From positions 1 through 53,335 of the forward strand of contig CAZEDU010000020.1 of the NCBI GenBank assembly GCA_964511185.1: a DNA stretch of 53,335 nt, written 5' to 3'. The notes below the pieces were generated by a model. It had not been told where the DNA came from. It worked only from the letters and a program-made list of their open reading frames with translations, and ran no database searches. The stretch's first letter is position 1; the number at the start of each line of letters is the position of its first letter. Positions 16,201 through 26,680 of this stretch are shown piece by piece. This DNA is from CAZEDU01 sp964511185. Its GTDB lineage: Bacteria > Myxococcota > Myxococcia > Myxococcales > Myxococcaceae. The position numbers were made by a program, and so were the translations under genes.

Positions 16201-19200
16201 CCTCGCCTTCGGGGTCGAGCGCGATGACCGCCTGGAACGCGTCGCCGGCGTCCTGCATCGCGCCGCGGTTGAGCGAGGCGTGGCCGACGCGCAGCTGCGA
16301 GCGCACGCGGCTCTGGCGCGGCAGCGCGTCGGTCGAGGCCGCGAGCAGCCGCCGGTCGTAAGGGTGGGACGCCTCCGGACCGCCGCTCTGCGCGGCCAGG
16401 TCGGCGCGGGCCGCGAGCGCGCGCACGTCGTCGGGGCTCTCTTCGAGCAGGTCGTCGAGCGCCTCGGCCGCCAGCAGCACCTCGCCCGCGTCGATCAGCC
16501 GCTCGGCGCGGTCGCGCAAGAGCTCCACGCGCCCTTCCGGAAGCGCCTTGGCGCGCTCGTAGAGCAGCTCGGACAGCGCGCGCACGTCGTGGGCGACGCG
16601 CTCGCGCCGGGCCTCGAACGCCGCGTCGTTCGACGGCGCGCGGTCGAAGGCCTGGTCTTCGCACAGGAGCGCCTGCTCGAGCGCGCCGGACCGGCGGAAC
16701 GCCGCCGCGGCGGCCAAGTAGCTCCGCGCCGCCTCGTCGCCGGTCTGCCGCTCCGCGCGCTTGAGCATCAACGCGGCCACCCGCTGGTGCTCGCCCTGGC
16801 CCTCCAGGTGCTCGAGCTGACGCTGGAACGCCCGGTGGAAGGGGTCCTTCTCGAGCAGGAGCGCGTCCAGCTCGGCGGCGTCGTCGCGGCGGCCCAGCTG
16901 GTGCAGCATGTCGGCGGCGCGCTCGGTGAGCGCCAAGTCGTCGGGCGCCGCGGCGCGCGCGGCGAGGAGCGCCGCCGCCGCTTCGTGCGGCTTGTTGGCG
17001 CGCTCCTGGTACATCTGCGCGGCGCGCAGGAGCAGCCGGGCGCGCTCGGACGGGTCCGACGCCTGGAGCGACGCGTCCTCGAAGTGCTGCGCCACCTCGG
17101 CGAAGCGGCCCTGCTCGGCGAGCAGGGCGGTGAGGAGCGACTCGGCGCGCTCGGAGCGCGGGTCCAGCTTGAGCGCCTCGCGCAGCGCGGCCTCGGCGGG
17201 CTCGGGCGAGGAGTCGGGGCCCAAGAGCGGCTGCGCCGGGCCCGCGCCGTGGCGCGACGAAGGCCTGCGCGCGCTCGGTCGGGTGCGGGTACAGGTCGAG
17301 GCTGCGCTCGAGCCAGTCCGCCTCGCCCGCGCGGTCGTCGCGGCGCCGCGCGAGCGCCGCGCCCAGGCGCGCGGTGGGCAGCTCGGGGAAGAGGGCGAAG
17401 CTCTTCTGCAGCGCGGCCTCGGCCGCCTCGAGGTCGAGCTTCGCGTCGCGAAAGAGCTCGGCGCGGCGGCGGTGGTAGGCGGCCGCCAGCTCGAGGCGCT
17501 CTTCGTCTTCGTACAGCTCGGCGACGGCCTGGAAGGTCTTCAAGGCGTCGTCGATGCGGCCGCTGTCTTCGGCCAGCTGCGCCTCTTCGGCGTACGCCTG
17601 CACCGCGCCGTCGACGTTGCCCACCTTGAGCTGCAGGTCGGCGATGGCGAGCAGCGCCTCCATCAGGTCACCGGTGCGGCCCGTCTCGCGGTAGAGGTCG
17701 GCGAGCGCCTGGTGCAGCGAGAGCGGATCCGTCGCGGTGCGCGTGGCGTGCTCGAGGATTTGCGCCGCCAGCTCCACGTCGGCGAGCTCGGCGCGCGCGC
17801 GGCCCGCCAAGTCGAGCAGCGTGCGCGTCACCCGCTCGGAAGCGGAGAGCTTGCGGACCTGCTCGAACGACAGCTCGATGGCCGCGCGCGGGTCGCGCTT
17901 GGCGACGATGGAAGACAGCCGCTCGACCGCGCTGGTGTTCCACGGGCGGTGCTCGAGCACGCGCTTCAACGCGCGCTCGGCCGCGGGCATGTCCTGCGCC
18001 GCCTCGGCCAGGTCGGCGAGCCGCATCCACAGCGCCTCGGCGCGGTCCGGGTCGTCTTCGAACGAGGCGCCCTCGGCGAGCGTGCCTTGCAGCGGGAACG
18101 CCTCGTACAACGCGCCTTGCAGGTAGAGCAGCTCGGCGAGCAGCTCCAGGTCGCTCCCCCGCGCCGGGACGCGCGCGTGCGCGCGGCGGGCGAGCTTGAG
18201 CGCGAGCGCGGTCTCGCCGGCCTCGAAGGCGTGCCGGGCGCCTTGGCGCAAGAGCTCCGCCGCGGCCTCCTGCGGCAAGGCGTCCACCGCCTCCTCCACC
18301 CGCTCGGCGGCGTGCGCCAGCTCGCCGCGCTCGGCGAGCAGGCGCACCACGGCGCGGCGGACCTCGACGTTGCCGCGGTCGAGCTGCGCGGCGCGCTTCA
18401 AGGCCGCCTCCGCCGGCAGCGGCTGCTCGAGCTTCTCAAGGTAGAGCCAGCCCAGCTCGGCGAACAGCGGCGCCGCCTTGTCCTTGGGCGCGCGCGCGGC
18501 TTCGGCGGCGAGCACCTCGGCGAGGCCTTCCCAGTTGCTCAGCCGCTCCAAGGTGCGCTTGAGGCCGCCGGTGGCCTTGGGGTGGCGCGGGGCGAGCGCG
18601 AGGGCCGCTTCGTAGCTCGACGCCGCCTCCGCGAAGCCTTCGCGGTCCTCGAGCAGCTCGGCGCGCCGCAGGTACGCCTCCACGCGGCGCTTGGCCGGGC
18701 CTTGCGCGGCGGCTTCGGCGAGCGCGTCGGCGGCCTTGGCGAGGTCGCGGCGGGCGAGCGCCGCCTCGGCGAGGCCGAAGAAGGCCTCGCTGCGCGCCTC
18801 GGGCTCCAGCGACAGCCGCGCCAGGGCGCCGTAGCCGTGCTCGGCGGCCGCGTGCGAGGACGACGCGGCGAGCGCGCGCGACAGCTCGAACACGCGGCCG
18901 GAGAGCTCCGGCGCCCAAGCCGGCTGCTTCTCGAGCGCCTGCGTCAGCGCGGCCAGCTCGCCCAAGGCGTCGCGCGCGTGGCGGGCCACCTCCGCGGCCT
19001 CGCGCAGGAGCGCCGCGCCGTTCGGCGCGAGCGTGGCGGCGTCGAGCAGGTCGACCTTCGCTTCGTCCCAGCGGCCCGCGCGCTGGTAGAGCTTGGCGCG
19101 CGTCTTGAGCAGCTCCACCCGCGCCTCGCCCTGGCGGTCGATGAGCAAGCTCGACAGCAGCGCCAGCCGCTCGGTGGCGTCGGCGCCTTCATCGTCGGGC

Positions 19201-22200
19201 AAGAGCCGGAGCAGCTTCTCCGCCGCCCACAGGTCGGTCGGCTCCTCCGCGAGCAGCGCGCGCAGCGCCTGGGTGGCGGCGGCGGTGCGGCCCAGCTTGA
19301 GCGACAGCTCGGCGAACTCGCGCCGCGCGGCCACCGCCTCGGCGCCTTTGAGCTGCGGCCAGAGCGCGCCGAGCAGCGACAGGAGCGCTTCGTCGGCGTT
19401 CGCCCGGCGGTGCAGCTGCGCCAGCGTCTTGAGCGCCTCCAGGTCGTGCGGCCGCTTCTCGCAGTAGGCCGCGTAGTGCCGGCGGGCGGTGTCGAGCAGC
19501 CCCGCCTTGAGCGCGGCGGCGCCGGCGCGGCGGGTCAGCTCGATGAGCTCCGCGCCGTCCGGCAGCGCGGCCGAGGAGGCGCCGCCGTGGAGCGCGGCCT
19601 CGATGTCGGCGAGCGCGGCCTTGGGGTCCTTCTCGAACGTGAGCTCGGCGCGGCGCAGGCGCGCGGGCACGAAGCCGGGCTCTTTCTCCAGCGCCTCGGC
19701 GAGGAACGACTCCTCGCGGGGCGTCCCGCGCGACAGCTCGGCGGCGCGGTGGAGCAACCGGGCCGCGTCGACCAGGTCGTCGGCGAGCTGGGCGCGCTGG
19801 GCGAGCAGCTTGGCGGCGGCGAGCGGGTCGCCCGACTTGAGCTCGAGCTCGGCGAGCGCCTCGAGCGCGCTCGCGGCGATGGGCCCCCGCGGCGCGACGT
19901 CGAGCGCCAGGGAGAGGCGCTGCCGCGCGCCGGCCACGTCGCCGCCTTCGAGCAGCGCGTCGGCGGCCTTGGTGAAGAGCGGCGCCGCTTCGTGGGCGCG
20001 CTCGGCGGAGATGAGCGCCTGCGCGCGGCTCGACCACAGCTCGATGAGCTCGCGGCGGAGCCCCGCGTCCGCGTACAGCGCCTCGAGCCGCGCGAACAGC
20101 TCGTCGTCGAGCCGCCGCACCGGGAAGGCGAGCCCGTAGTGCTCGCGCGCGGCTTCCTTGTCTCCCAGCTGCTCGCAGGCGCGGCCCAGCTTGGCGCGCG
20201 CCTCGGCGACGCGCTCGGGCGCGGTGTGCTTGGGCAGGCTCGAGAGCAGGTCCTCCAAGGCGCGGCGCGCGGCTTGCGGCCGCTCGCAGCGCATCGAGAG
20301 GTTGGCCAGCTCGAGCAGCGCCTGCGGCTCGGGGAACAGCCGCGCCGCCTTCTCCAGCGCGACCAGCGCCTCGCCCATGCGGCCCAGGCGGGCCTCGAGC
20401 ACCTGGCCCAGCTCGCGCAGGGCGGCGGCGGCGAGCCGCTTGTCGCCCACCGACTCGGCGGCGCGGGCGCGCTGCTCGAGGGCGACGGCCAGGCCCGCCA
20501 TGTCGCTGCGCTTGCGCTGCAGCCCGCACAGCTCGCCCAAGGTCGGCAAGTCGTCCGGCTCGATGCGCAGCACCTCGGTGAGCGCGTGGACGGCCAGGTC
20601 GAAGTCGAACGCCAGGTCGCGCGCGGCGACCGCGAGGCGCCGGTGGTAGCGCACCCGGTCCTTCGGGTCGGCGGTCAGCTCGGCCAGGGCCTTCAGGCAG
20701 CGGCACAGCTGCGCGCCGTCGCGCCGGCTCTCGGCGATCGCGAGCATGCCCTCGAGCGCGACGCGGTTGTGGGGGTCGGCGTCGAGCGCGGCGGAGAGGA
20801 GCCGTTCGGCCTTGTCGGGCTTGCCGAGCCGGCTGCGGTAGAGCTCTCCGGCCTCGGCCCAGTAGGCGGCGCGCGCGGCCGCGTCCTGCGTGACCTGGGC
20901 GGCCTTCTCGCAGGCGTCGGCCAGCTCGCTCACCTTGCCCGCGGCCCGGAAGTACGGGAGCAGCTCGGAGATGGCCGCCAGGTCGGCCGGGTCGAGCGCG
21001 AAGGCGGCCTCGAGGTGCTCGCGGGCGCGCGTCGGGTCGGCGAGCTTGGTCTTGTGCAGCGCCGCGAGCGCGTGGTGCGCGTCGCGCGCGGCGGTGCGGA
21101 CCGAGTCGGTGCGCGGGGCGGGTCCCGCAAGCTCGATGGTCTGCTGGTAGCCCGAGACCGCCTCCTGCAGCTTGCCGAGCTGCTCGGCGACGCGGGCGGC
21201 GTAGAAGAGCGGCTCGGGGTCGCCGGGCAGCAAGGAGATCGCCTCGCGGTAGCGCAGCAGCGCGTTCTCGCTCTGCTGGAGGCCCGTCTCCCAGATTTGG
21301 CCCGCGAGCAGGCTCGCCCGGCCGACGCGGTCCACCTCGTGGCGGCCGAGGGCGACTTCGCGGAGGCGGTCGAGCGCTTTGATCGCGCGCAGGTGCTCTC
21401 CGCCGCGGCGGCACAGGTCGGCCAGCTGGTAGAGCGCGTCGGGGTGATCCGGCTTGAGGCGCAGCGCCGCCTCGCAGTGGAGGCGGGCGCCGGCGACGTC
21501 GTCTTCGGTCTGCGCGCACAGCGCGGCCATGCGCACGTGGGCGTCGGCGGCGTCGACCGGGTCGCGGGCGAGCGCGGCGATGCGGCGGTAGGCGCGCATC
21601 GCGCCGGCGCGGTCCTGCGCTTGATCCGACGCGCGCGCCAGGGCCTGGAGCGACGGCAGGTGATCCGGCCTGAGGCCGAGCAGCTCGTGCAGCGCCTTGA
21701 CCGCCATCTGCGGGGCCTGGTCCCGCGCGGCGCGCGCGGCGGACTCGGCGGCGAAGAAGGCGGCGGCCTCCTCCTGCTGCTTGCGCGACAGGTTGCACAG
21801 CGCCAGGTAGCGCTCGGCGGCGCGGGCGCTCTCGCCGCGGCGCTCGCGCACCACGGCCTCGGCCCACAGCGCGGTGGCGCTCCGGTCCCGCCGGCGGGCG
21901 AGCGACTGCGCCACGTCGAGCGCCAGGTCGTGCGCCTGCGGATCCGCCACCAGCAAGGTGAGCAGCCGCTCGACCGCGAAGGGGTGCGCCTCGTCCGCGT
22001 CCCCGTGGCGCAGGTACAGCTCGCGCGCCTCGGCGAGCTTGCCCTGGGCGACGAGCTCTTCGGCGTCGGCGAAGGCGCGCGCGCCCTCCAGCGCCAGGAG
22101 GAGCTCCTCGTCGGGCACCGCGGGCGGCGGCAGCCCGCCGGCCGAGAAGCGCAGCTTGAGCCCTTGGGTGCTGACCTCGGCCGCCGACAGGCGCGCCTGG

Positions 22201-22811
22201 TCGAGCACCGGCATCTTGTAGCCGCGGCTCACCGCGGCCGCCTGGGTCAGCGCCGGCAGCACGCGGGTGGTGAAGCCCGACGCGCCCCGCAGCTCGAGCT
22301 CGGGGAAGAGCTCGAGCGCTTCGACCGCGCGCGCCAGGACGACGGGCACCTGCGACGCGGGGGTGACCGAGAAGCCGTAGAAGCGGACGTCGTAGACGTA
22401 GACCGCGAGCCGGTCGGCGTCGCCGTCGAACGCGAGCTTGAAGGTGAGCGCCGGCCGTTCGGCCTGACGCAGCCGGGCCTGGCCTTCGAGGTAGCCGGGG
22501 CGGAAATGCAGCTTGAGCTCATCGAGCTCGGCGAGCTTTCCGGCGACCTGCGCGACCTGCCGCGCGACCAGCTCGGCGTCGACCAAAAGCTCGAGGTAGC
22601 CGAAGTGCAGCTTCTTCTTCTGGTACCGCGACGCGCCGCCGGTGACGTTGAACGGGAACGAGACGTCGGGGATCTGCAGCGCGAAGTCCGAGACGGTCAG
22701 CCCGGGCGCGAGGGTCATCGAGGGGAAGCCGACGAACGCGCGTCGGTCGAGCAGCCGGAGCTCGGGACCTGCAGCCTTGCCTTGCTTGAGTTTGTCGCTC
22801 TCGATGGCCAT
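13286..22811 (-). CDS. giant tetratricopeptide-repeat protein, split by an apparent frameshift
   Basis: One continuous TPR coding region of about 3,170 residues, read in one frame from ATG 22811 to about 17.25 kb and then in the next frame to the stop at 13286. The first ~230 residues are not TPR: they form a strand-rich domain (FVGFPSM, LHFGYLELLVDAELVARQV, LYVYDVRFYGFS). The rest is a long array of 34-residue helical repeats rich in Ala, Leu, Arg and Glu (A-x3-Y, A-x2-AL, P patterns), with many EALxLxPxxxxA linkers. No signal peptide is seen, so it is probably cytoplasmic; a protein-interaction scaffold is likely. The final ~200 residues (LWLDPRGGVEAYVAG onwards) form another non-TPR domain. 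It leads an apparent operon with the lipoprotein, queC and the VanX-like gene. Confidence 0.72.
17224..17262 (-). other. apparent +1 frameshift in the TPR gene
   Basis: Upstream of here the TPR pattern reads in the frame set by the ATG at 22811 (ending ...PTERAQAFVA); downstream it reads in the frame beginning near 17224 (GPDSSPEPAEAALREAL...). The switch is +1. Removing one C from the GCGCCAC run near 17,252 joins the two into one clean repeat array. After the switch the first frame stays open but becomes Arg/Gly/Ala-rich, as an out-of-frame reading of such DNA does. A single-base assembly error, a real mutation, or programmed frameshifting could explain it; assembly error is my first choice. 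Confidence 0.7.
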
Positions 22812-22997
22812 CTGGCGTCAGCCGTCGCGGCCTCTGAAAAGCCCCCTCTACAGAAGAGGCGCGAAGGTGGAGTGGAGACTAGCACGCACACCGGGGGGCG
22901 GAATTTTGAAGCGGGCGAAAAGGCGGCGCCTCGCCTGCCTTCTCCTTCGAACGGCCCGTTGCGCGCATGGCCCGCTTGCCGTAGACGCTTTTCCCTC

Positions 22998-23615
22998 GTG
23001 CCGACCCTCTGGTTCACGCTGAAGGGCGCCCCGCCCCAAAGGCGCGTGTCGCTGCTCGAGCTGCGCGAGGAGGCCTCCGCCCTCGAGCTCTGGGTCGACG
23101 GCGTCCGCCTTCACCGTCAGGCCCCGGCCGACGGGGTCGCCGCCACGCTCCCCGACGGGCGCACGCTCGAGCTCCGGCGCGACGCGACCGGGTGGGCGGG
23201 GGTGCTCGACGGCGCCGCGTTGTTCCCGCACGGCGCCAAGCCGTCGCGCGAGGTGGAGCGGGCGGCCTTGTGGCTCTACGGCGCGGCGGCGGTGCTTGCG
23301 GCGTTGAGCGCGGCCGCGTGGGCGACCGGCGCGCCGTACCTCACCGAGCGGCTGGCGATGGGCCCCAGGAGCTTGGCGGTCGCCGGCCTTCTCGGGTTTT
23401 TCGGGTTTTTGACCCAGCGGCGGTCGCTCTGGGGACCGCTCTTGGGGGCCTGCCTGTTGGGGGTCGAGGTGCTGTGGGCGGCGCAGCACGCGGTCCTGAC
23501 GATGGGCGGCATTTCGCTCGTCCCGGTGATCACCCGGTTGTTCCTGATCATTCCCCTGCTGGAAGGCTTCTTCGCCTTGCGTGGACTGCGCAACGGCGAG
23601 GTGGCCGGCGGTTGA
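22998..23615 (+). CDS. small polytopic membrane protein
   Basis: A 205-residue protein beginning with a GTG (VPTLWFTLKGAPP). The first ~85 residues are soluble and strand-rich (RRVSLLELREEASALELWVDG, then RTLELRRDATGW). The C-terminal half has about four hydrophobic segments, the last running through MGGISLVPVITRLFLIIPLLEGFFAL. It is divergent from the giant TPR gene, with 186 bp between them, and 66 bp upstream of the kinase gene. I do not recognise the family; the start could lie a few codons away. Confidence 0.6.
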   Translation: MPTLWFTLKGAPPQRRVSLLELREEASALELWVDGVRLHRQAPADGVAATLPDGRTLELRRDATGWAGVLDGAALFPHGAKPSREVERAALWLYGAAAVLAALSAAAWATGAPYLTERLAMGPRSLAVAGLLGFFGFLTQRRSLWGPLLGACLLGVEVLWAAQHAVLTMGGISLVPVITRLFLIIPLLEGFFALRGLRNGEVAGG

Positions 23616-23681
23616 GGCAGACGCACGCACCCCGCGGGCCCCACTTCCCGAGAATGACGAGGGTCGAGATGGGCCGACCCG

Positions 23682-25594
23682 TTGGAAATTTCCACTCGTG
23701 TGCCCGCGAAGTGGGACCGTGCAATTCCGCACGCTTTCTCGGATGATGTGCGCGCCTTGAAACCCGACTCGCTCGTGCTCGGTGGTCGCTTTCGGGTTCT
23801 TCGCCACTTGGGTGGCGGGGGCATGAGCGAGGTCTATCTGGCCGAGCAGGTCTCGCTGGGCCGCAAGGTGGCGCTGAAGGTCCTGCGCGCGGACCTGGTG
23901 ACGAAGGCCGGCATGAGCGAGCGCTTCCGGCGCGAGGCGCAGCTGCTCTCGTCGGTGGATCACCCCTCGGTCGTCCGGGTGATCGACTTTGATCAATCGG
24001 CCGGCCTGTCGTGTCTGGTGCTCGAGCTCGCCGAGGGCGAGACGCTGGATCAGCTCCTGCAGCAAGGTCCGGTCGAGCTGCCGCGGGCGCTCACCCTGCT
24101 CGCGCAGCTCGCCGAAGGGCTGGCGGTGATCCACGAGCGCGGCATCGTGCACCGCGACTTGAAGCCGCAGAACGTGGTGCTGACGCAGACCAGCCGCGGC
24201 GAGCAGGCGCGGCTGCTCGACTTCGGCATCGCGCGGCTCACCGAGCTGCCCGCGAGCGAGCTGAGCTTGAGCCAACCTGGTCAGGTGGTCGGCACGCCGG
24301 CGTACCTGTCTCCCGAGCAGGGAACGGGCACCGCGCTCGACGCCCGCAGCGACGTCTACTCGTTCGGCGTGCTCGCCTACCGCGTGCTGACCGGCGTGCT
24401 CCCCTTCCCCGGTCCCGGCGCGCGCGACTTTCTGCTGCAGCACATCACCGCGCCGCCGCGGCAGATCGAAGACGCCGCGCCGCACCTGCGCGAGCACCGC
24501 GAGCTGTGCCTTCTGGTGATGCGCTGCCTGGAGAAGACGCCGGCGCGCCGACCCTTCAGCGGCGCGGCGTTGGTGGAAGAGCTCTTCAAGCTGCCGAGCA
24601 AGGCCGTGAGCCCGCCGGTGGGGGTGCCGCGCTCGCCGCCGTTGCCCGCCGAGGCGGGCACCACCGCGCCGCTGCCGGTGCTCGATGGGCCGGTGCAGAG
24701 CACGCTGATCATGGGGCTCGTGCAGCCCACGCCCGCGTCACCCACCACCACGGCGCTGCGCGCGCTCGGCCGGTGGCGCGCGAAGGTGGCGGCTCGGCTC
24801 GCGCCGCGCGGTCGGCAGCTCGAGCGGGCGGCCCGGGCGTTGNNNNNNNNNNCGTGACCGGCCGCGAGCGGCTGCGCGCGATGAGCCCGGCCTGGAGGCG
24901 CGGGTGGGTCGGGGCGGCGGCGGCGCTGGTGGCGATGACCATCGCCTGGCGGCTCTTGCCGGAATCGGCCGCGGCGCGCGCGGACAGACTGTTGGCGCAG
25001 GGGCAGGCCGCGCAGGCGCTGCCGCTCATCGAGCAGGCGCTGCTCACCCAGACGAGAGACGCGCCGGACCTGCACGCCCTTCGCGCCGCGGCGCTGCACC
25101 AGCTGCAGCGCCACGACGAGGAAGCGGCCGCGCTGCGCGCCCACCTGCACCAGGCGCTCTACTCGGCGAACGAGCGGCTCATCGAGGCGCTCGCCGAGGA
25201 CTTCGGGCGCAACGAGGACGACCCGCAGGTGCGGGAGTTCCTCGCGGGCATCCCCGCCGGCCCCTTGCACAAGAAGCTCGCCGCGCTGGCGCAGCGGCCG
25301 GCATCGACCACGCAGTGGGGCGCGCTGCGGTACCTGGACTTGGCGAGCGGCGCGGGTGAGCTGGACCGCGAGGCGCTCTACTCGGCGGCGCTGGAGTCCT
25401 CGAGCTGCCGGATGCGCATCTCGGCGGCGCGGCGGCTGAGCGAGATCGGCACCGCCAACGCGATTCCGGCGCTGCGCAAGCTGTCCGAGACGCCGAAGGA
25501 AGACTGGGCGCCGCCGGAGCAGGGCTGCGGGCAAGACGAAGCGGCCGACGCGATTCGCACGTTGAAGAAGCGCGCCGCGCTGGGCGTGCGGTGA
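23682..25594 (+). CDS. Ser/Thr protein kinase with membrane-anchored TPR/HEAT-like tail (interrupted by gap)
   Basis: The N-terminal half is a eukaryotic-type (Pkn) kinase: glycine loop LGGGGMSEVYLAE, ATP-binding Lys in VALKVL, HRDLKPQNVV catalytic loop (RD type), DFG in LLDFGIARL, and SPEQ in the activation segment. After ~300 residues comes a Pro/Thr-rich linker, then ten Ns. Beyond the gap the reading resumes with an Arg-rich juxtamembrane stretch, a transmembrane helix (GWVGAAAALVAMTIAWRLLP), a TPR-like region (LLAQGQAAQALPLIEQAL) and HEAT-like units (MRISAARRLSEIGTANAIPAL). The two halves are in different nominal frames across the 10 Ns, which are therefore only a placeholder. The start is uncertain: TTG 23682, GTG 23748 or TTG 23757. 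The stop overlaps the next start (GTGA). Confidence 0.75.
24843..24852. other. scaffold gap (10 Ns)
   Basis: Ten consecutive undetermined bases break the kinase gene between its kinase domain and transmembrane segment. The frame across the ten bases does not match on the two sides, so the true length of the missing sequence is unknown and the number ten is conventional. Confidence 0.97.
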
Positions 25595-26571
25595 GCCGGC
25601 CGTTCGTCTTCGTCGCGCGGAGGCTGCCGGACGCAGCGCTCGCGCGGCTGCGCGAGCGGGCAGACGTCGAGGTCTGGGCCGAGCCGTCTGCGCCGCCCGA
25701 GGGGCTTCTGCGCCAGAAAGCGAAGGGCTGCGACGGGCTGGTGACGCTGCTCACCGACCGGGTGGATGCGTCGCTGCTCGACGCGGCGCCGAAGCTCAAA
25801 GTGGTGAGCAACGTGGCGGTGGGGCTCGACAACATCGACGTCGCGGCTTGCACACAGCGGCGCGTCGCGGTGGGCCACACGCCGGGCGTGTTGACCGAGA
25901 CCACCGCCGACCTGGCGTTCGCGCTGCTGCTCGCGGGCGCGCGGAGGCTGGGCGAGGCGGAGCGCTACGCCCGGAGCGGGGCGTGGAAGACCTGGGACCC
26001 GAACGCGCTCTTGGGTCGAGACGTCTTCGGCGCCACGCTCGGCATCGCCGGCTTCGGCGCGATTGGGCAGGCGGTGGCGCGCCGCGCTGCGGGCTTCTCG
26101 ATGCGGGTGCTCTACCTGCCCCCTTCCAGGCCCGTGGCCTTTGCCGGCGCGGCGCCGGCCGAGAAGGACACGCTCCTCGCCGAGAGCGACTTTCTCTCTG
26201 TGCACCTGCCGCTCACGCCGAAGACACGGCGCTGGCTGGACGCCGCGGCGCTCTCGCGGATGAAGCCGACGGCCGTGCTCGTGAACACCGCCCGCGGCGC
26301 GGTGGTGGACACCGAGGCGCTGGTCGGCGCGCTCGAGCGGGGCCGGCCCGGCTACGCGGCGCTCGACGTGACCGACCCCGAGCCCCTGCCGCCGGAGCAC
26401 GCGCTGTATCGCCTGCCCAACGCGCTGGTGGTGCCGCACATCGGCAGCGCGACGGTGGCGACGCGGACGCGGATGGCGGAGCTGGCGGTCGAGAACTTGC
26501 TGCTCGCGCTCGACGGGAAAAGGCCACGCCACTGCGCGAACCCCGAGCTGTATGAGCGCTCGGAATCTTGA
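25591..26571 (+). CDS. D-isomer-specific 2-hydroxyacid dehydrogenase (glyoxylate/hydroxypyruvate reductase-like)
   Basis: A 326-residue NAD(P)-dependent oxidoreductase of the D-2-hydroxyacid dehydrogenase family. The Rossmann motif GIAGFGAIGQAVARR lies near residue 150. The catalytic Arg and Glu lie in NTARGAVVD and DVTDPEPLP, and the His in VPHIGSAT, all in the expected order. The substrate-binding motif NVAVGLDNID is conserved. Likely activity: reduction of glyoxylate or hydroxypyruvate. The GTG start overlaps the kinase stop (GTGA), so the enzyme may be under the same control; a regulatory link by phosphorylation is only a guess. Confidence 0.88.
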   Translation: MSRPFVFVARRLPDAALARLRERADVEVWAEPSAPPEGLLRQKAKGCDGLVTLLTDRVDASLLDAAPKLKVVSNVAVGLDNIDVAACTQRRVAVGHTPGVLTETTADLAFALLLAGARRLGEAERYARSGAWKTWDPNALLGRDVFGATLGIAGFGAIGQAVARRAAGFSMRVLYLPPSRPVAFAGAAPAEKDTLLAESDFLSVHLPLTPKTRRWLDAAALSRMKPTAVLVNTARGAVVDTEALVGALERGRPGYAALDVTDPEPLPPEHALYRLPNALVVPHIGSATVATRTRMAELAVENLLLALDGKRPRHCANPELYERSES

Positions 26572-26641
26572 ACCAGGACAGGGGGTGACGAGGCCCGAGG
26601 TCGACTCGGACGTCATGTGCGGAATGGCGCTCGGAGAATCC

Positions 26642-26670
26642 GGGGACAGTCCCCGTTGGGGACGGTCCCC
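26642..26670. repeat. REP-like double palindrome, copy 1
   Basis: Between the dehydrogenase and the next lipoprotein gene lie two near-identical 13-bp palindromes, GGGGACAGTCCCC and GGGGACGGTCCCC, joined by GTT. Each has 6-bp arms around one base. A related sequence recurs at 31301-31344, inside a gene. I infer a REP-type repetitive element; such elements are usually mobilised by RAYT (REP-associated Y1) transposases, none of which is in the window. As the two flanking genes converge, it may also act as a terminator hairpin. Confidence 0.7.
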
Positions 26671-26680
26671 CCAAAGCGAG

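Noticed and set aside
14583..17240. Continuation of the first TPR frame past 17.25 kb
   Set aside because: The frame stays open to 14583 but becomes Arg/Gly-rich with no TPR pattern, while the alternate frame has perfect TPR. It is a shadow after the frameshift.
16908..23615. Very long open frames on the plus strand across the TPR gene, up to 2,235 residues
   Set aside because: They are antisense readings of the giant TPR gene in GC-rich DNA; composition is Arg/Ala/Gly/Leu without domains. Only the last part, 22998-23615, is taken as a gene.
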